Origin: Alopecurus myosuroides
Taxonomy: Eukaryota; Streptophyta; Magnoliopsida; Poales; Poaceae
Reading direction: 5' to 3'
DNA: 64,000 nt
Assembly: GCA_028641055.1 (NCBI GenBank)
Contig: CM054057.1
Span: forward strand, 724,123,931 to 724,187,930
This document shows positions 34,477-46,831 of the stretch, piece by piece. The position numbers and the translations under genes were made by a program. A model generated the notes under the pieces. The model made no database searches. It was not told the DNA's origin and saw only the letters and a list, made by a program, of their open reading frames with translations. Each line of letters opens with the position of its first letter. The stretch's first letter is position 1.

Positions 34477-36946
34477 ACATCCGCAAGCTTAGTTCCTACT
34501 GGTCCTCGAGTAGGTAAACGATAAAAACACATAATTTATGAGGTGACATGCTACCAACATAAGCTTGATCATCAATAATGTAAAAGCATAAGTAAGCTGA
34601 GATCATAGAGCTTCAACACAAGCATGATATATAAAACTTTCATAATAAAGAATAGTAATCACTTTACATCATGAGAAGTAACTCAAATAAATGATCATGA
34701 ATAACAATGCAAAGAAAGATATACGTTTGTTTCAAGTATAGAGAAAGCATGTCAAAGTGATATTTGGCTAGTCCTTAAGAGTGGGGAAAAACATAAATGC
34801 CAGGAAACCTTCAAAGTTCATGAGGAAGACTACAACAAATAATTAGAGAACTAGCAATAACACATCATGAATCAGTTAATAATGTTTCTGGGACAAATAC
34901 ACATAAAACTCAGAATGGCAAAAAATGCTCTCTCAACTGTGCATAAAGTTAGAAGATGAAGACTTAACATAAAAGTAAAAGAAAGGCCCTTCGCAGAGGG
35001 AAGCATGGACCACTAATGTGCTAGAGCTTTTATTTTATTAAACAGAGGTATAAAAACTTGAAACTCCTCCCAACCTTCTTTCACAAACCATGGCTACCCG
35101 AATCATCGCGTTCCTCTCAACAATCACATACCGTGGAGGAGTGTCAACGTATGGTAAACAGAAAATACAGTACGTCACAAGCCAACTATACTTCACAAGA
35201 GCAGCTCCCATAGAAGGACGCATCTGGGTAGAAGGTCATCCCCATTTCTCTTTTGTTTACGCAATTATGCTTTGATTGATAAATCGGGAGGAAAATAGTG
35301 AAGATAATTTGTGTTATTAATTTGGGGATGGGCACCGCGCTACCAGCTCTTCTATCATTGGATAAGCAGATGAAGCCACTAGTCTAGGATATGAAAGTCC
35401 AATCAACAAGTGAGATACAGATTCTCTATTTACGTCCTCATGAGCTAAAACATGAGCACAAAACAAGAGTAATTTTAAAAGTTTTAAAGGTAACACATGA
35501 GCAATTTACTTTGGAGTGGCGGTTAATGACCACATGTAGTTAGGTACGGTGGACACAATGGGAAAACTTTGGTTTTAGGGAGTTGGATGCACGAGTAGAG
35601 CTCATACTCGATACAGGTGGAGGCTAGCAAAAGACTAGGAACAACAAACCAAGAGAGCATAAGAGCCATAATCATGCGTGGAAACATAAATATCATTAAA
35701 AACTCTCAGCTATTTGAGGCTAATCATGCTACTCAATAACCACAAGGCTTTAAAGCTAAAATAACATCTAGGATGATATGAAAAAGTTCTAGCCACAGTC
35801 TAAAAAAGCTTCTATTTGCACCGTTAAAAATTCTACCTCAAGCAGCAGTTTCTTTTCCCAACAAGCACCATACAAAACATGCTTTAACAAAAATCCTCTA
35901 CATGCTACAGCAATCAAACATGTGAGTACTCACATAACACTACTAAAACTAACAGCTCTGAATAAGAGATGCAATGAAAGTGAGAGCTAAACAGGAATTT
36001 TTGCAGCAACTAGAAGAAAAACTAAGAATACTAGCATAGCAAGTATTCAAATGAAAAAGCGGAGCGTGTCTCTCTCCCAAACAAAGAATTATAGGATCCA
36101 ACTATATTATTGTAACAAGTAAAACAAAATAAAACAAAGGAAAAAAAACAAATAGACGCTCCAAGTAAACTTCATATGATGTGACCGAATAAAAATATAG
36201 TTTCACGAGACGTGACCTGATAGATAGTTGATGAAGAAGGGGATGCCTTGGGCATCCCCAAGCTTAGATGCTTGATTCTTGTAAAAATATTCTTGGATGA
36301 ACCATGGGGGCATCCCCAAGCTTTGACCTTGCACTCTTTTTGATCACATATATCACCTCTTCTCTTGACACTTGAAAACTTCCTTCACACCACACTCAAA
36401 CAATAATTCTCATTAGAAGGTTAGTGCAACAAATAAAAATCCATGGGTTATGTATGGCAGAAGTTCTATTTATACTTTTAAACATTAGCTACAGCCACTG
36501 ATGTTTCGTGAAGCAAAGAAATCCACTTAAGAAAAATCTAGAATCTGTCAAAACCAGAACTATATGTAAAGATGAATTTTTTCGAGAGACTTACGTTGCT
36601 CAGATCGGAAAACTTAAAAAACGGAAAAGTTGCAGAATTAGCTGAGAAATAAGCGCAAAAAAGTTCAGAGAATTCTGATCTTCGAGGATTTTATACGATT
36701 TTTTACGGTGGACAGCAGAAATATGTTTCCTGCGCAGAAATCCGAAAACCAACTCCAACTCTTGTCAGAAACCTTACTTGGGACTACTAAAACATGAAAA
36801 GAAATATACAAAGGAGTTTCTACAGAAGTATACCACCCCTTGACACAAAGAAAATAGAGAAAAACAAAGCAAAAAATAAAACCATGGGTTATCTCCCAAG
36901 AAGTGTTTTTCTTTAACGCCTTTTAGCTAGGCCCAGAAAAGTGGAA
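34477..36946 (-). other. Element D non-coding 3' interior
   Basis: No gene. It aligns with G's interior: purine-tract phrase at the LTR edge (ACATCCGCAAGCTTAG), further copies of GCATCCCCAAGCTT at 36255 and 36308, and the shared block 34970-35560. Near 36900 it begins with a CTAGCTAAAAGGCG-type phrase (minus), also present in G near 31420. Confidence 0.7.
34970..35560 (-). repeat. Shared 3' block, copy in element D
   Basis: Same block as in C, F and G. Here the conserved frame is interrupted by several small changes, e.g. a gap of about 25 bp near 35145 compared with G. Confidence 0.7.
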
Positions 36947-38108
36947 TCAAGTATTTTCAAGTGAAGAAGCATCCAAATTGTAACTTGTTCGAATAATGGA
37001 ATCAAAAGGCAACTTCATTATATTTCTAGGAAAGTGTTCCATACCTTTCTTGATTGGTAACTGAAATTTAATATTCCCCTCTTTCATATCAATAACAGAA
37101 CCAAAAGTTCTAAGAAAAGGTCTTCCCAAAACAACTGGACAAGAAGCATTGCATTCAATATTCAAGACAACAAAATCAATGGGGACAAGAGCATTATTAA
37201 CCATGATAAGAACATCATCAACTCTCCCCAAAGGTTTAGTTCTAACATTGTCAATAAGACGAATATCCAAATAACAAGGTTCCAATGGTGGTAAATCAAG
37301 AATATCATTGAGTTTCTTGGGCATAACAGAGATACTAGCACCAATATCACATAGAGCATTGCAATCAAAATCATTCACTTTCATTTTAATAATAGGTTCC
37401 CAACCATCATCTAGATTCCTAGGGATAGAGGCTTCACATCTTAATTCATCCTCTCTAATTTGCATGAGAGCATTTGTAATATGTTTTGTGAAAGCCATAC
37501 TCATAACACTAGAATTAGGACAACTAGCAAGGTTTTGTAAGAACTTAATCACTTCAGTTATGTTGAAATCATCGAATTCAAGATCATTTTTATCAAATAT
37601 AATGGGACCATTGTGTCCCATGTTTCTAAAAATTTCAGCATTTTTGTCAGGAACAGTTTTAGCAGTTTCACGCAATTTTGCAATTTTACTTGCAGAAGTG
37701 GGAGTATTTCGAACACAAATTACTTTACGATTGATAGTAGAATGTTTTCTAGCATGAGAAGCTTCAGTTTTACTAGTGGTGGTATTGGTGCAAACATTAT
37801 CTATATTATTCTTTCTAGCTATTTCATCTTCTTTTTCTCATCTAGCATGCAATTCAGCTAACATTCTAACATTGTCATCAATTCGAATTTGGATAGCATT
37901 TAAAGTTTTACTTTCTTTAACGTCATGAGTCATAAACTTTAGTTTCATACTATCAACATCAAGAGAAAGGCTATCAACTTTAGAAGCAAGAACATTAATT
38001 TTACCACACTTTTCCTCAACGGATTTATTAAAAGCCGTTTGTGTACTAATAAAATTCTTAAGCATATTCTCAAGATCAGAGGGTAAACTTTTGTTGCTGT
38101 TATAGGAG
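36947..38108 (-). pseudogene. gag: Element D gag C-terminus and aspartic protease
   Basis: One frame from element C's insertion point to the stop at 36947, with a single TGA at 37838 where related proteins have Trp after LHAR. The gag tail (LPSDLENMLKNFIS ... KVDSLSLDVDSMKLK) is a heptad-like coiled coil. The protease site is CDIGASISVMP near residue 110 of the last open run, followed by the flap-like GRPFLRTFGSVID. This is the Athila-type protease. Pol does not follow, so the element would depend on another for RT and integrase. Confidence 0.8.
38104..38108 (+). repeat. Target-site duplication of element C, left copy
   Basis: AGGAG directly left of the LTR start TGATGACCC; the same five bases follow the right LTR at 58461-58465. 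Confidence 0.9.
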
Positions 38109-39620
38109 TGATGACCCACAAGTATAGGGGGTGTATCGTAGTAATTTCGATAAAGAAGAGTGTCGAACCCAACGAGGAGCAGAAGGTGTTGACAAGCAGT
38201 TTCGATGAAGGAAAAACTGTAAATACTAGAAAACAGATTTGTAGGGGTTTTTGATATTGCAGATAAATAAAGTGCGAGTAAATAAAATTCAGTAGTAATA
38301 ATTGCAGCAAGTGTCCCAATCCTTTCTTCAGCAAAGGACAAGCCGGTGAGTTTACTTATGATTAACAAAGAATCTCGAGGACACACGGGAGGTTTCTGGC
38401 AAGTGCTTTTATTCCATGCACCTGAACAACTTTGGTGTTTTGATAAGTGTTGTGTGGGTGAATCGATGCTAATGTACTATCCCATCCAAGACTAATACAT
38501 ACTTATGATTATACCCCTTGCAAACATCCGCAACTACAAGAAAGTAATTAAGAAATAAATCTAACCACAACTTTAAACTTCGAGATCCTACGCTCCCTCG
38601 TGCAATGGTTTCCTAACGGGGGTTTAGGTTTCTGCCACTCCGGCAACCCCACAATTAGTACACAAATACACGATGCATTCCCCTAGGCCCAGAAATAGTG
38701 AAGTATCATGTAGTCTACGTTCACATGACACCACTAGAAGAATAACACCATAACTTAAATATCAAACATTAATATTATTCAACATTACTTCACTACTAAC
38801 AACTTGACTTCTCCCATGTACTCAAGAACAACACAAACTACTCACAACACATCATATGGATCATAATCAGAAGTGATATAATGGATGATAACAATCTGGT
38901 CATAAAGTGCAAACATCGATAAATCTCACAAGCATCAACTACTAACAAGTAATCCACACCGGGAGAGAGATCTAATGCAAAACAACGATAGAGGCCCCTA
39001 ATTGTTACAACGGGGTGAAGGTGGATGATGAGGGTGATGGTGCTGGTGGTGGTGATGATGATGATGATGATAATCTTGATGATGCCCAGAGTGATGACGG
39101 TGATGATGGCGGTGATTTCCCCTCTTCGGAGAGGAATTTCCCTTGCAGATTTCTCCCTACCAGAGAGCTTTTCTCTCTCGGGCGTTTTCCGCCCCGCAGC
39201 GGAGGCGGAAAAATTATTCGAGGATGGAATGGGGCTTAGCGTTCCCTCGGGGTCAGGGGAAGAGATGACCCCCGGAGGTGGGCCAGGATGGCCACACCCC
39301 TAGGTGGCGCGGCCAGGGGGAGGGCGCGCCACCCCTAGGTGTGGGCCCCTGGTGGCCCCCCTTTGGCTCTCCTTCTGGCTATGTTCCTCCTCGGGACTTT
39401 TAGGAACCCCCGGATGTCCCCCTTCTTCTTCTGATCTTCTGAAATATGGTATCTTGATGGTGTTTTTCCATCAGATTTCTGGTCCCGTTGTTTATTCTCC
39501 AAAAATTATAAAACATGCAAAATAAGATAAAATAACATAAGAGATGCATCATAACATGAAATATATCGATGAATAACAGAAAATTATGATATAAAATAGT
39601 GATGCAAAATGGACGCATCA
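38109..39620 (-). repeat. Element C 3' LTR, 1.51 kb
   Basis: TGATGACCCACAAGTATAG at the left and GGACGCATCA at the right, next to the polypurine tract. A GAT-rich stretch at 39045-39115 makes a chance acidic frame. The GC-rich block at 39240-39370 includes GCGCCACCCCTAGGTGTGG. Confidence 0.92.
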
Positions 39621-39640
39621 ACTCCCCCCCCCCCAAGCTT
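39621..39640 (-). other. Element C polypurine tract
   Basis: The minus strand reads AAGCTT followed by twelve G and AGT, ending at the 3' LTR start. It primes plus-strand cDNA synthesis. Confidence 0.9.
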
Positions 39641-41439
39641 AGACCTCGCTTGTCCCCAAGCGAAACTGAACTCAGAAAACATGATCACGGGTTTATGGAG
39701 TGAAGAGTCGATAAATAAAATACGGACAAGAAGCATCACATTTACCTATGCACCAATCATTACAAAAAACAACTTCCTCTCATATAACTTAACTTGAAAC
39801 AAGTAAAGGGAGTCACAAACAAAGATACAAAAGAGAAAATCAAAATTGGTAATTGCAAACTTTGTTCTTGGTCAGAGAACATTTAATGAAATTATACTTA
39901 GCTTAGTTGAAGTCTTCATAACAAGGTTTATATTGTAGAGCTTAACATGTTTAATTTTAACAACTCTTTTTCAGTGATTCATTACTTTCAAATTAATATT
40001 CATTCAGATAATAAAGCATCTGCTAAACAAAGAAGGATAGAAAACATGATTGAATAAATCAACATATAGATGATGAGAACACAACAACTCAAATGCTTGC
40101 CGGAGACAGAAGGAAATGGGTTTAATGACTCAACATAAAAGTAAAAGATAGGCTCTTCGCAGAGGGAAGCATTGACCACTCATGTGCTAGAGCTTTTATT
40201 TTAATAAACAAAGGTATCAAATGCATGACACTCCTCCCATCCATCTTACACAAACCATGGCTAACCGAATCCTCGGGTGTGTGCCAACAATCACAAACCG
40301 TGGAGGAGTGTCTAAATTTTGAGAGGTGTATATTTATGTCAACGAATGGAAAACAGAAAATACAGTACGTCACAAGCCAACTAGACTCACAAGAGCGGCT
40401 CCCATAGAAGGACGCAACTGGTATAGAAGGTCATCCCTCTTTCTCCTTTGTTTACACAATTATGCTTTGACTGATAAATCAGGGGCAAAAAGAGTAAAGA
40501 GAATTTGTATTATTATTTTGGGGCTGGGAACCCCGCTGCCAGCTCTTCTAGCATTTGGATAAGCGGATGAAGGCACTAATCCAGTTGTGTGAGTTCAATA
40601 AACAAGTGAGATAAAGATTCTCTATTTGCGTCCTCATGAGCTAAAACAGGAACACAAAACAGGAGTAGTTTGAAAGTTATAAGGTAGCACATGAGCAATT
40701 TACTTGGAGTGGCGGTGAAATACCACATGTAGGTAGGTATGGTGGACACGAATCATAAGGTTTTGGGTTTAAGGTTTGGATGCACGAGAAGCATTCCCTC
40801 TCAGTACGGGGTTTTTGGCTAGGAAGGCTGGGTAGCAAGCATAAGAGTTGAAGGAAAACAAACAAATATACATATGATGAAACCAATCATGCAATCTTCA
40901 TTGAAAGTACAAATGATCTAAACTTGTGAATACTAAGTTTATGAGCTAACATGCAAATTCCTATTTCTTATACTAGCAACTCAAATTATTATTTCTGCTG
41001 ACCCAAGATAAGTTTGCCAAAACCAACTAGATTAACTTGATGATCTCTAGAGTGATACCAAAAACTAATAGCAAGCTCAATCATATGACAGAAGTTGCAA
41101 ACTGAAATAAAGTGCATAGAAAGTAAATGATAAAACTTCTCATTAATATTTCAAACCGGCAACTCACACCAACGGATACAATGATAACCAATTAGGGAGA
41201 GACACTTCCATACTGCAAACCATCCTATATGATAACCTCTCTACTCATGATATGACTACTGAAAAAGTAAAAAGATAAAAGATAGTGATGTGATACCGCG
41301 ACACTCCCCCCAAGCTTGGAACAAGCCGAGGGGATGCCAAAACCATTGACGAATCAATTCTTCGGTGCTGGTGAATCCCTCTCGATGAGCTTATCAATAG
41401 ATTTCTTTAGATCTTCAATCGCGAACATAAGCATACTCA
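39641..41439 (-). other. Element C 3' interior without a clear gene
   Basis: AT-rich. It contains the shared block 40125-40760 and, at 41303-41320, a second purine tract AAGCTTGGGGGGAGT just after ORF3. On the element strand 40373-40122 is an 83-codon frame discussed with the shared block. Otherwise I see nothing. Confidence 0.6.
40125..40760 (-). repeat. Shared 3' block, copy in element C with the longest open frame
   Basis: Same block as in G, D and F. Here the element-strand frame 40373-40122 stays open: MTYCIFCFPFVDINIHLSK, then RHSSTVCDCW and PEDSVSHGL. The other copies keep parts of this protein phrase but have stops, so it may be an eroding exon of an old accessory gene. Confidence 0.6.
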
Positions 41440-41895
41440 TCACCTCCGTATTGCGATCAGTACAGTTTGCATGCCTGTCATACGGTGAATTCCAGCCACC
41501 AAGATTTCCCCCCACTCTTCCTTAGGTTGAGAGCTTCCTTCATCTGCACGGTTAGAACGATTCATATCCCACATAGAGGGCAAATCCCTATTGGGCACCT
41601 TTTTGCTCTGATAATCATGAATTAATGTGTGGAAGTAGTTCTTGACTCCCGCAGTAGGTGTCTTCGAAGCCAGGGAGTAGCGTGGAACCTTCCCTCCGGT
41701 GCTCATCCGCGCTTTTCTCTTGAGCTTCAAGGGGTTAGACACCACCCCAATGCTTGCAACGGTGGCATGTGGAAGCACTCGTGGGTTTTCTTCTACATCT
41801 CCTTCAGCTCCACTCTCGATCTCCTCCTCCCGCTTCAGGTCTTGGACATCATCTTCCTTGGGTCCCTTCCCCTTGTTGTCGTTGGCGGAGACCAT
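41440..41895 (-). CDS. Element C ORF3 in the env position, unknown function
   Basis: From ATG 41895 (MVSANDNKGKGPKEDD), 151 codons. It lies after integrase, where Athila elements carry an env-like ORF, but shows no signal peptide or membrane segment. The N-terminus is highly charged and acidic, the middle basic (LKLKRKARMS, possible nuclear localisation signal). The end, IHRMTGMQTVLIAIRR, looks frameshifted: the next frame from about 41475 continues with an amphipathic, heptad-like helix and ends at about 41365, just before a purine tract. A TATA box and LTR-like GC block lie upstream. A DNA-binding or gag-binding regulator is possible; nothing proves it. Confidence 0.55.
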   Translation of the reverse strand: MVSANDNKGKGPKEDDVQDLKREEEIESGAEGDVEENPRVLPHATVASIGVVSNPLKLKRKARMSTGGKVPRYSLASKTPTAGVKNYFHTLIHDYQSKKVPNRDLPSMWDMNRSNRADEGSSQPKEEWGEILVAGIHRMTGMQTVLIAIRR

Positions 41896-41990
41896 GATGC
41901 TTCTAAAACTGAAAACAGATCCTGGCAGAAACAACTCGAAACAGAAACACGATGAGAAAACGATATACGGACCTCGGGGGGTCCGGGGGA

Positions 41991-42140
41991 TTATATAGCG
42001 AAAATTTCATGACGAAAGGAAAGTCCAGGTTGAAAACGAGTCGAAGAGGGGCTCCGAGGCGCCCACACCTAGGGCTGGCGCGACCAGAGGTGGGCCCGCG
42101 CCACCCTATGATGTGGAGCCTCCGGGCTCCGTATCCCTCT
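41991..42140 (-). promoter_or_regulatory. Internal LTR-like promoter of element C
   Basis: The minus strand has a GC block (CCACATCATAGGGTGGCGC, reverse of 42091-42109), then CGCTATATAATCCCCC with TATATAA at 41991-41997, then a leader of about 70 nt to ATG 41895. The same order (CCACACCATAGGGTGGCGC, then CGCCTATATAATCCCC) forms the U3 promoter of the D, F and I LTRs. So a U3-like promoter stands inside the element, upstream of ORF3. Confidence 0.6.
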
Positions 42141-42235
42141 CGTTTCCGGCTCATAATTTTTCATATTTCCAAAAACATTAAAAATATAAGTTGGAAGATG
42201 TTTCGTGAGCATTTGTTTTTTACCAAAACTATTAC

Positions 42236-43600
42236 CTATTCGAAAAATGACTCTGCAGTTTCTGAAATATGCTTCCTAATAAACTCCTCCGGGATCATGG
42301 CTTGAATACAATCAACATTTTCATTATAAGGATCTCCGGAGATATAATGCTTGAGTCTTTTGCCATTCACCACTTTTGAAGAGTTGTCTTCAAGGGATAC
42401 AATTTTAATTGCCCCCGAACGATATACCTCTTCGATAACAAAGGGTCCTTCCCATCTCGAGAGTAAATTTCCTGCAAAAAATCTGAGACGAGACCTATAG
42501 AAAAGCACTTTCTCACCAACATGAAATTATGTTTTAATAATTCTCTTATCATGCCACCTTTTAACTTTCTCTTTAAATAGCTTAGCATTTTCATATGCTT
42601 CACTCCTCCATTCATCTAAAGAACTTAAGTCAAGCAGCCTTTTCTCACCAGCAAGTTTAAAATCTCTATTTAGGTCTTTCACTTCCCAATAAACTTTGTG
42701 TTCTAATTCTAGGGGCAAGTGAAAAGCTTTTCCATAAACCATTTCATAAGTATACATGCCCATGGGATTTTTGTAAGCAGTTCTATAAGCCCACAGAGCA
42801 TCATTTAATTTCTTAGCCCAATTTTTTCTAGATTTCTTAACAGTCTTTTACAAAAATAGATTTGATTTCTCTATTTGATAATTCTATTTTCCCACTAGTT
42901 TGAGGATGATAAGGTGAAGCAATTCTATGATTAACATCATATTTAGCAAGAGTTTTTCTAAAACCACCATGAATAAAATGAGAACCCCCATCAGTCATAA
43001 GATATCTAGGCAGACCAAACCTAGGGAAAATAATATCTTTAAGAATTTTTAATGAGGTTTCACCATCAGCACTTTTAGTAGGTATAGCTTCTACCCATTT
43101 AGTAACATAATCAAAAGCAACAAGAATATGAGTATAACCTTTTGAAGGAGGGAAAGGACCCATAAAGTTAAATCCCCAACAATCAAACGGTTCAATAACA
43201 AGAGAATAATTCATAGGCATTTCATTACGTCTAGAAATATTTCCAACCCTTTGGCATTGATCACAAGATAAAACAAATTTTCTAGTATCTTTAAAGAGAG
43301 TAGGCCAATAAAAACCTAATTGTAGAACTTTATGTGCAGTTCTATCTCTAGTGTGATGTCCTCCATAAGCAGTACTATGACATTTTCTCAATATTTCCTA
43401 TTGTTCATTTTCAGGAACACATATTCTCATAATACAATCAACACCTTCTTTATATAAGTGTGGGTCATCCCAAAAATAATGCCTCAAATCATAGAATAAT
43501 TTTCTTCTTTGCTGAGTTGTAAAGGTAGAAGGCAAATACTTCGAAACAATAAAGTTAGCATAATCAGCATACCATGGACTCTCTTGAGAGCTCGCTTTTA
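42236..43600 (-). pseudogene. pol: Element C integrase
   Basis: The HHCC finger is in the 43391-42837 piece (HSTAYGGHHT ... CDQCQRV). The catalytic region shows FNFMGPFPPS, with Asn where the first Asp should be, then MTDGGSHF and SGKIELSNRE, with Glu in place. After a stop at 42837 the frame continues at 42763 (GMYTYEMVYGKAFHLPLE) and, after a frameshift, at 42508 (RLRFFAGNLLSRWEGPFVI), the C-terminal domain. The Asp-to-Asn change and the breaks mean no active integrase. Confidence 0.85.
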
Positions 43601-43606
43601 TTGCAG

Positions 43607-45376
43607 CTAACTGTCCATTAGCAAAACTATCATTAACAGGAATAGGGTCATCAGGGATATTTCTAATCTTAACAGATTATCAGCAACAGGATTTTCAGCA
43701 CCCTTCCTATCCACAATATGTAAATCAAACTCTTGTAAAAGAAGCACCCATATAATAAGCATAGGCTTAGCATCTTTGTTTTCTATAAGGTACTTAATAG
43801 CAGCATGATCAGTATGAATAGTAACTTTAGAATCAACAATATACTGCCTAAATTTATTACAAGAAAAAACTACATCTAAGAATTCTTTCTCAGTGGTAGC
43901 ATAATTCTTTTGAGCATCATCAATAGTTTTACTAGCATAATGAATAACATTTAACTTCTTATCTACCCGCTGTCCAAGAACAGCACCTGCAGCATAATCA
44001 GTAGCATCACACATAATTTCAAATGGTAAATTCCAATCAGGTGGTTGAACAATAGGAGCACATATTAAAGCCTTCTTTAAATTTTCAAAAGCTTCTTTAC
44101 AATCTTCATCAAAAACAAATGGTACATCTTTTTGAAGAAGATTAGTAAGATATTTTGATATAATAAAGAAATCTTTAATAAACCTTCTATAGAAACCAGC
44201 ATGACATAGAATACTACGAATACCTTTAACATCCCTAGGACAAGGCATTTTCTAAATAGCTTCAACTTTAGCTCTATCAACTTCAATACCTATTTTAGAG
44301 ATTTTATGTCTAAGAACAATTCCTTCATTAACCATAAAATGGCATTTCTCCCAGTTAAGAACAAGATTAGTCTCCTCACATCTCTGCAAAACTTTATCAA
44401 GATTCTGCAAACAATTATCAAAAGAAGTTCCATAGACGGAGAAATCATCCATGAAAACTTCCAAAATTTCTTCACAAAAACCATGAAAGATAGCAGACAT
44501 GCATCTTTGAAAAGTAGCAGGAGCATTACATGAACCAAAAGGCATACGTCCATAAGCATAGGTTCCATAAGGACAAGTGAAAGTTGTTTTCTCTTGATCA
44601 AGCTTTTTAACAGCAATTTGAGAAAACCCAGAATAACCATCAAGAAAGCAGAAATGAGTTTTCTTAGACAACCTTTCTAACATTTGATCAATAAAAGGCA
44701 AAGGATAATGATCTTTCTTAGTACCTTTCTTAACCTTCCTAAAATCAATGCACATCCTATAACCAACTACTACTCCTTGAGGAATAAGTTCATTATTTTC
44801 ATTTGGCACAACAGTCATCCCTCCTTTCTTAGGGACACAATGCACATGACTAACCCATCTACTATCAGCAATAGGATAAATAATACCAGCGTCAAGGAGT
44901 TTCAATACCTCATTTCTTACCACATCCTTCATCTTAGGATTTAAATGGTGTTGGTACTCAACAACTGTCTTTGCATCAAGTTCAATATTAATAGCATGCT
45001 GACATATAGTAGGAGAAATCCCTTTCAAATCATCAAGAGTACAACCAATAGCACCTCTATGTTTCTTCAGTATCCCCAATAATCTCTCCTCTTCTTTATC
45101 GGAAAGTTGAGAACTAATAATAACATGATATAATTTCTTATCATCAATATGAGCATATTTAAGATTATCTGGCAAAGGCTTTAAATCAAAAACAGGATCT
45201 TCCTTGGGTGGTAATATTGTACCCAAGTCTTCCACAGGTAAATTATGTTTCAGCATTGCTGGCTGATGTAGGAAAATCTCATCATTTTCATTCCTTTCTT
45301 CCAAAAAGACATCACTTTCGTGGTCTTCCATGTATTGCTGCAAAGGATTTTTAGGAGAAAGAGCAATAGAATCCAA
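43607..45376 (-). pseudogene. pol: Element C reverse transcriptase and RNase H
   Basis: RT in 45376-44252: YRMCIDFRKVKKGTKKDHY, FLDGYSGFSQIA, and the active site EVFMDDFSVYG. An in-frame TAG at 44252 (Glu expected, KVEAI-stop-KMPCP) separates it from the connection and RNase H part 44248-43607 ([40 protein letters not shown]). The end is frameshifted after [11 protein letters not shown] with FMDD rather than YxDD is usual for Athila. Confidence 0.88.
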
Positions 45377-46362
45377 CTATTCAAATTTATAATTTTCATT
45401 AGGCAATTCAGCTTCATAAGATGCTTTAGCAAATTTGGAGAAATTAAATTCATAAGACTCTCCATCAAACTTTCTAAGAATTTTCTCCGTTTTACAATCA
45501 ATAACAGCACCACAAGTGTTTAAGAAAGGTCTACCAAATATAATAGGACAAGTATCACTAGCAGGAGTGCCTAGTACTAGAAAATTAGCAGGATATTTAG
45601 TTTTACCACACAAGACCTCCACATCTCTAACAATACCAATTGGAGAAATAGTTTCCCTATTAGCAAGTTGAATAACCACATCAATTTTTTCAAGATCACA
45701 AGAACCAATTTCATGCATGATTTCTGTATAAAGCTCATAAGGAATAACACTAGAAGTAGCACCAATATCGCACAAACCATAATAGCAATGATCACCTATC
45801 CTAACAGATAGCACAGGAACACTAGGCCTCCTAGATTTACTAGGATGAGAGACAATATTAGAAGCGTCTTCACAAAATATAATGTATCCTTCTTCTACAT
45901 TTTCAGAAACAAGGTCCTTTACTATTGCTACTGTATGCTCTATAGTTATTTGTTCTTCAGGTTCTACAGGTTTCCTTGCACTTTTATTAACCACACTAGC
46001 TAACATAGAGTGTTCTTTTACCTTAGCAGGGAAAGGCATTTTCTCAATATAAGGTTCAAGCATAATAGAATCAACAACATGAACTTCTATATCTCTAGCA
46101 GGAACACAATTAACAGTATCTTTATAAGGTGCTTGGTACTTGTCCCATTCCTTCTTAGGAATGTCAAAATAAGAAGCAAAAGCCTTATATAAGTTTGCAA
46201 CAACTTGAGAATCAAGACCATAAGCAGTACTAACATTATGAAAATTCTCAGATGACATAAAGGTTTCAATGCATTCATAATCATAATGTATACTTGAATT
46301 TCTACCTTTGTCATTCGCCCATGCTTCAGTGTTTTCTTGAATACGGTCAAGAAGATCCCATT
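45377..46362 (-). pseudogene. gag-pol: Element C gag C-terminus and protease
   Basis: Open from B's insertion to a TAG at 45377. The protease site is LCDIGATSSVIPYEL, with the downstream PIIFGRPFLNTCGAVID. An open frame runs upstream into B's LTR, but that joining is an accident of the insertion. The TSD at 46363 and 56277 shows where the gag halves belong. Confidence 0.82.
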
Positions 46363-46367
46363 CAGCT
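46363..46367 (+). repeat. Target-site duplication of element B, left copy
   Basis: CAGCT before TGTCGTGGG; the same five bases follow the right LTR at 56277-56281. Confidence 0.92.
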
Positions 46368-46831
46368 TGTCGTGGGATGATCACGGCAGATGTTACCAGG
46401 GGTAACTGATCTTGGGGCAAGTCGACACAGGTATTTGGGAGAGGGTTTAGCTCGAAAGAAAACATGGTGATAAGCGATCTAGGAATCGGCACTCAACTCG
46501 CCGAGTCTCGAATATGGCTCTTGATTTATATTGGATACTTGATAACAGGTGATATGACTATGTCGTGAATCTCTGTCAAGCTAAGCCTAGGGGCCGGTTT
46601 ATAAAGCACCCGTACCCCCCCCTTGGCTTGCCCTCCAAGGCGCAGCTTGAATCCTATCCGAACTCTACTTACAAACCCTAGCTTTCCTTACCGCAACCCA
46701 CAATCCGGGTTACGAGGCCTACAAACTTTGGGCCTTCCAGAAGTTTCTTTATCCTTAGCCGGATCCCGCGCGGCGTCCTTTGGGCCGGGTTACACCTTGG
46801 AGTTGGCCTGCCGGGTTACTATCCCCCATCA
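46368..46831 (-). repeat. Element B 3' LTR, 464 bp
   Basis: TGTCGTGGGATGATC to CCCCCATCA. At 46832 the purine-rich minus-strand phrase AAGCTATTCTGGGGACTAC abuts it and is the likely polypurine tract. Confidence 0.92.

Noticed and set aside
39015..39239. Acidic Asp-run protein frame in element C's LTR
   Set aside because: It comes from a GAT trinucleotide run, present in both LTRs (also 57890-58111) with different lengths.
45377..46492. Protein starting in element B's LTR and continuing into element C protease
   Set aside because: An accidental fusion at the insertion site; the TSD shows C's gag continues on the far side of B.
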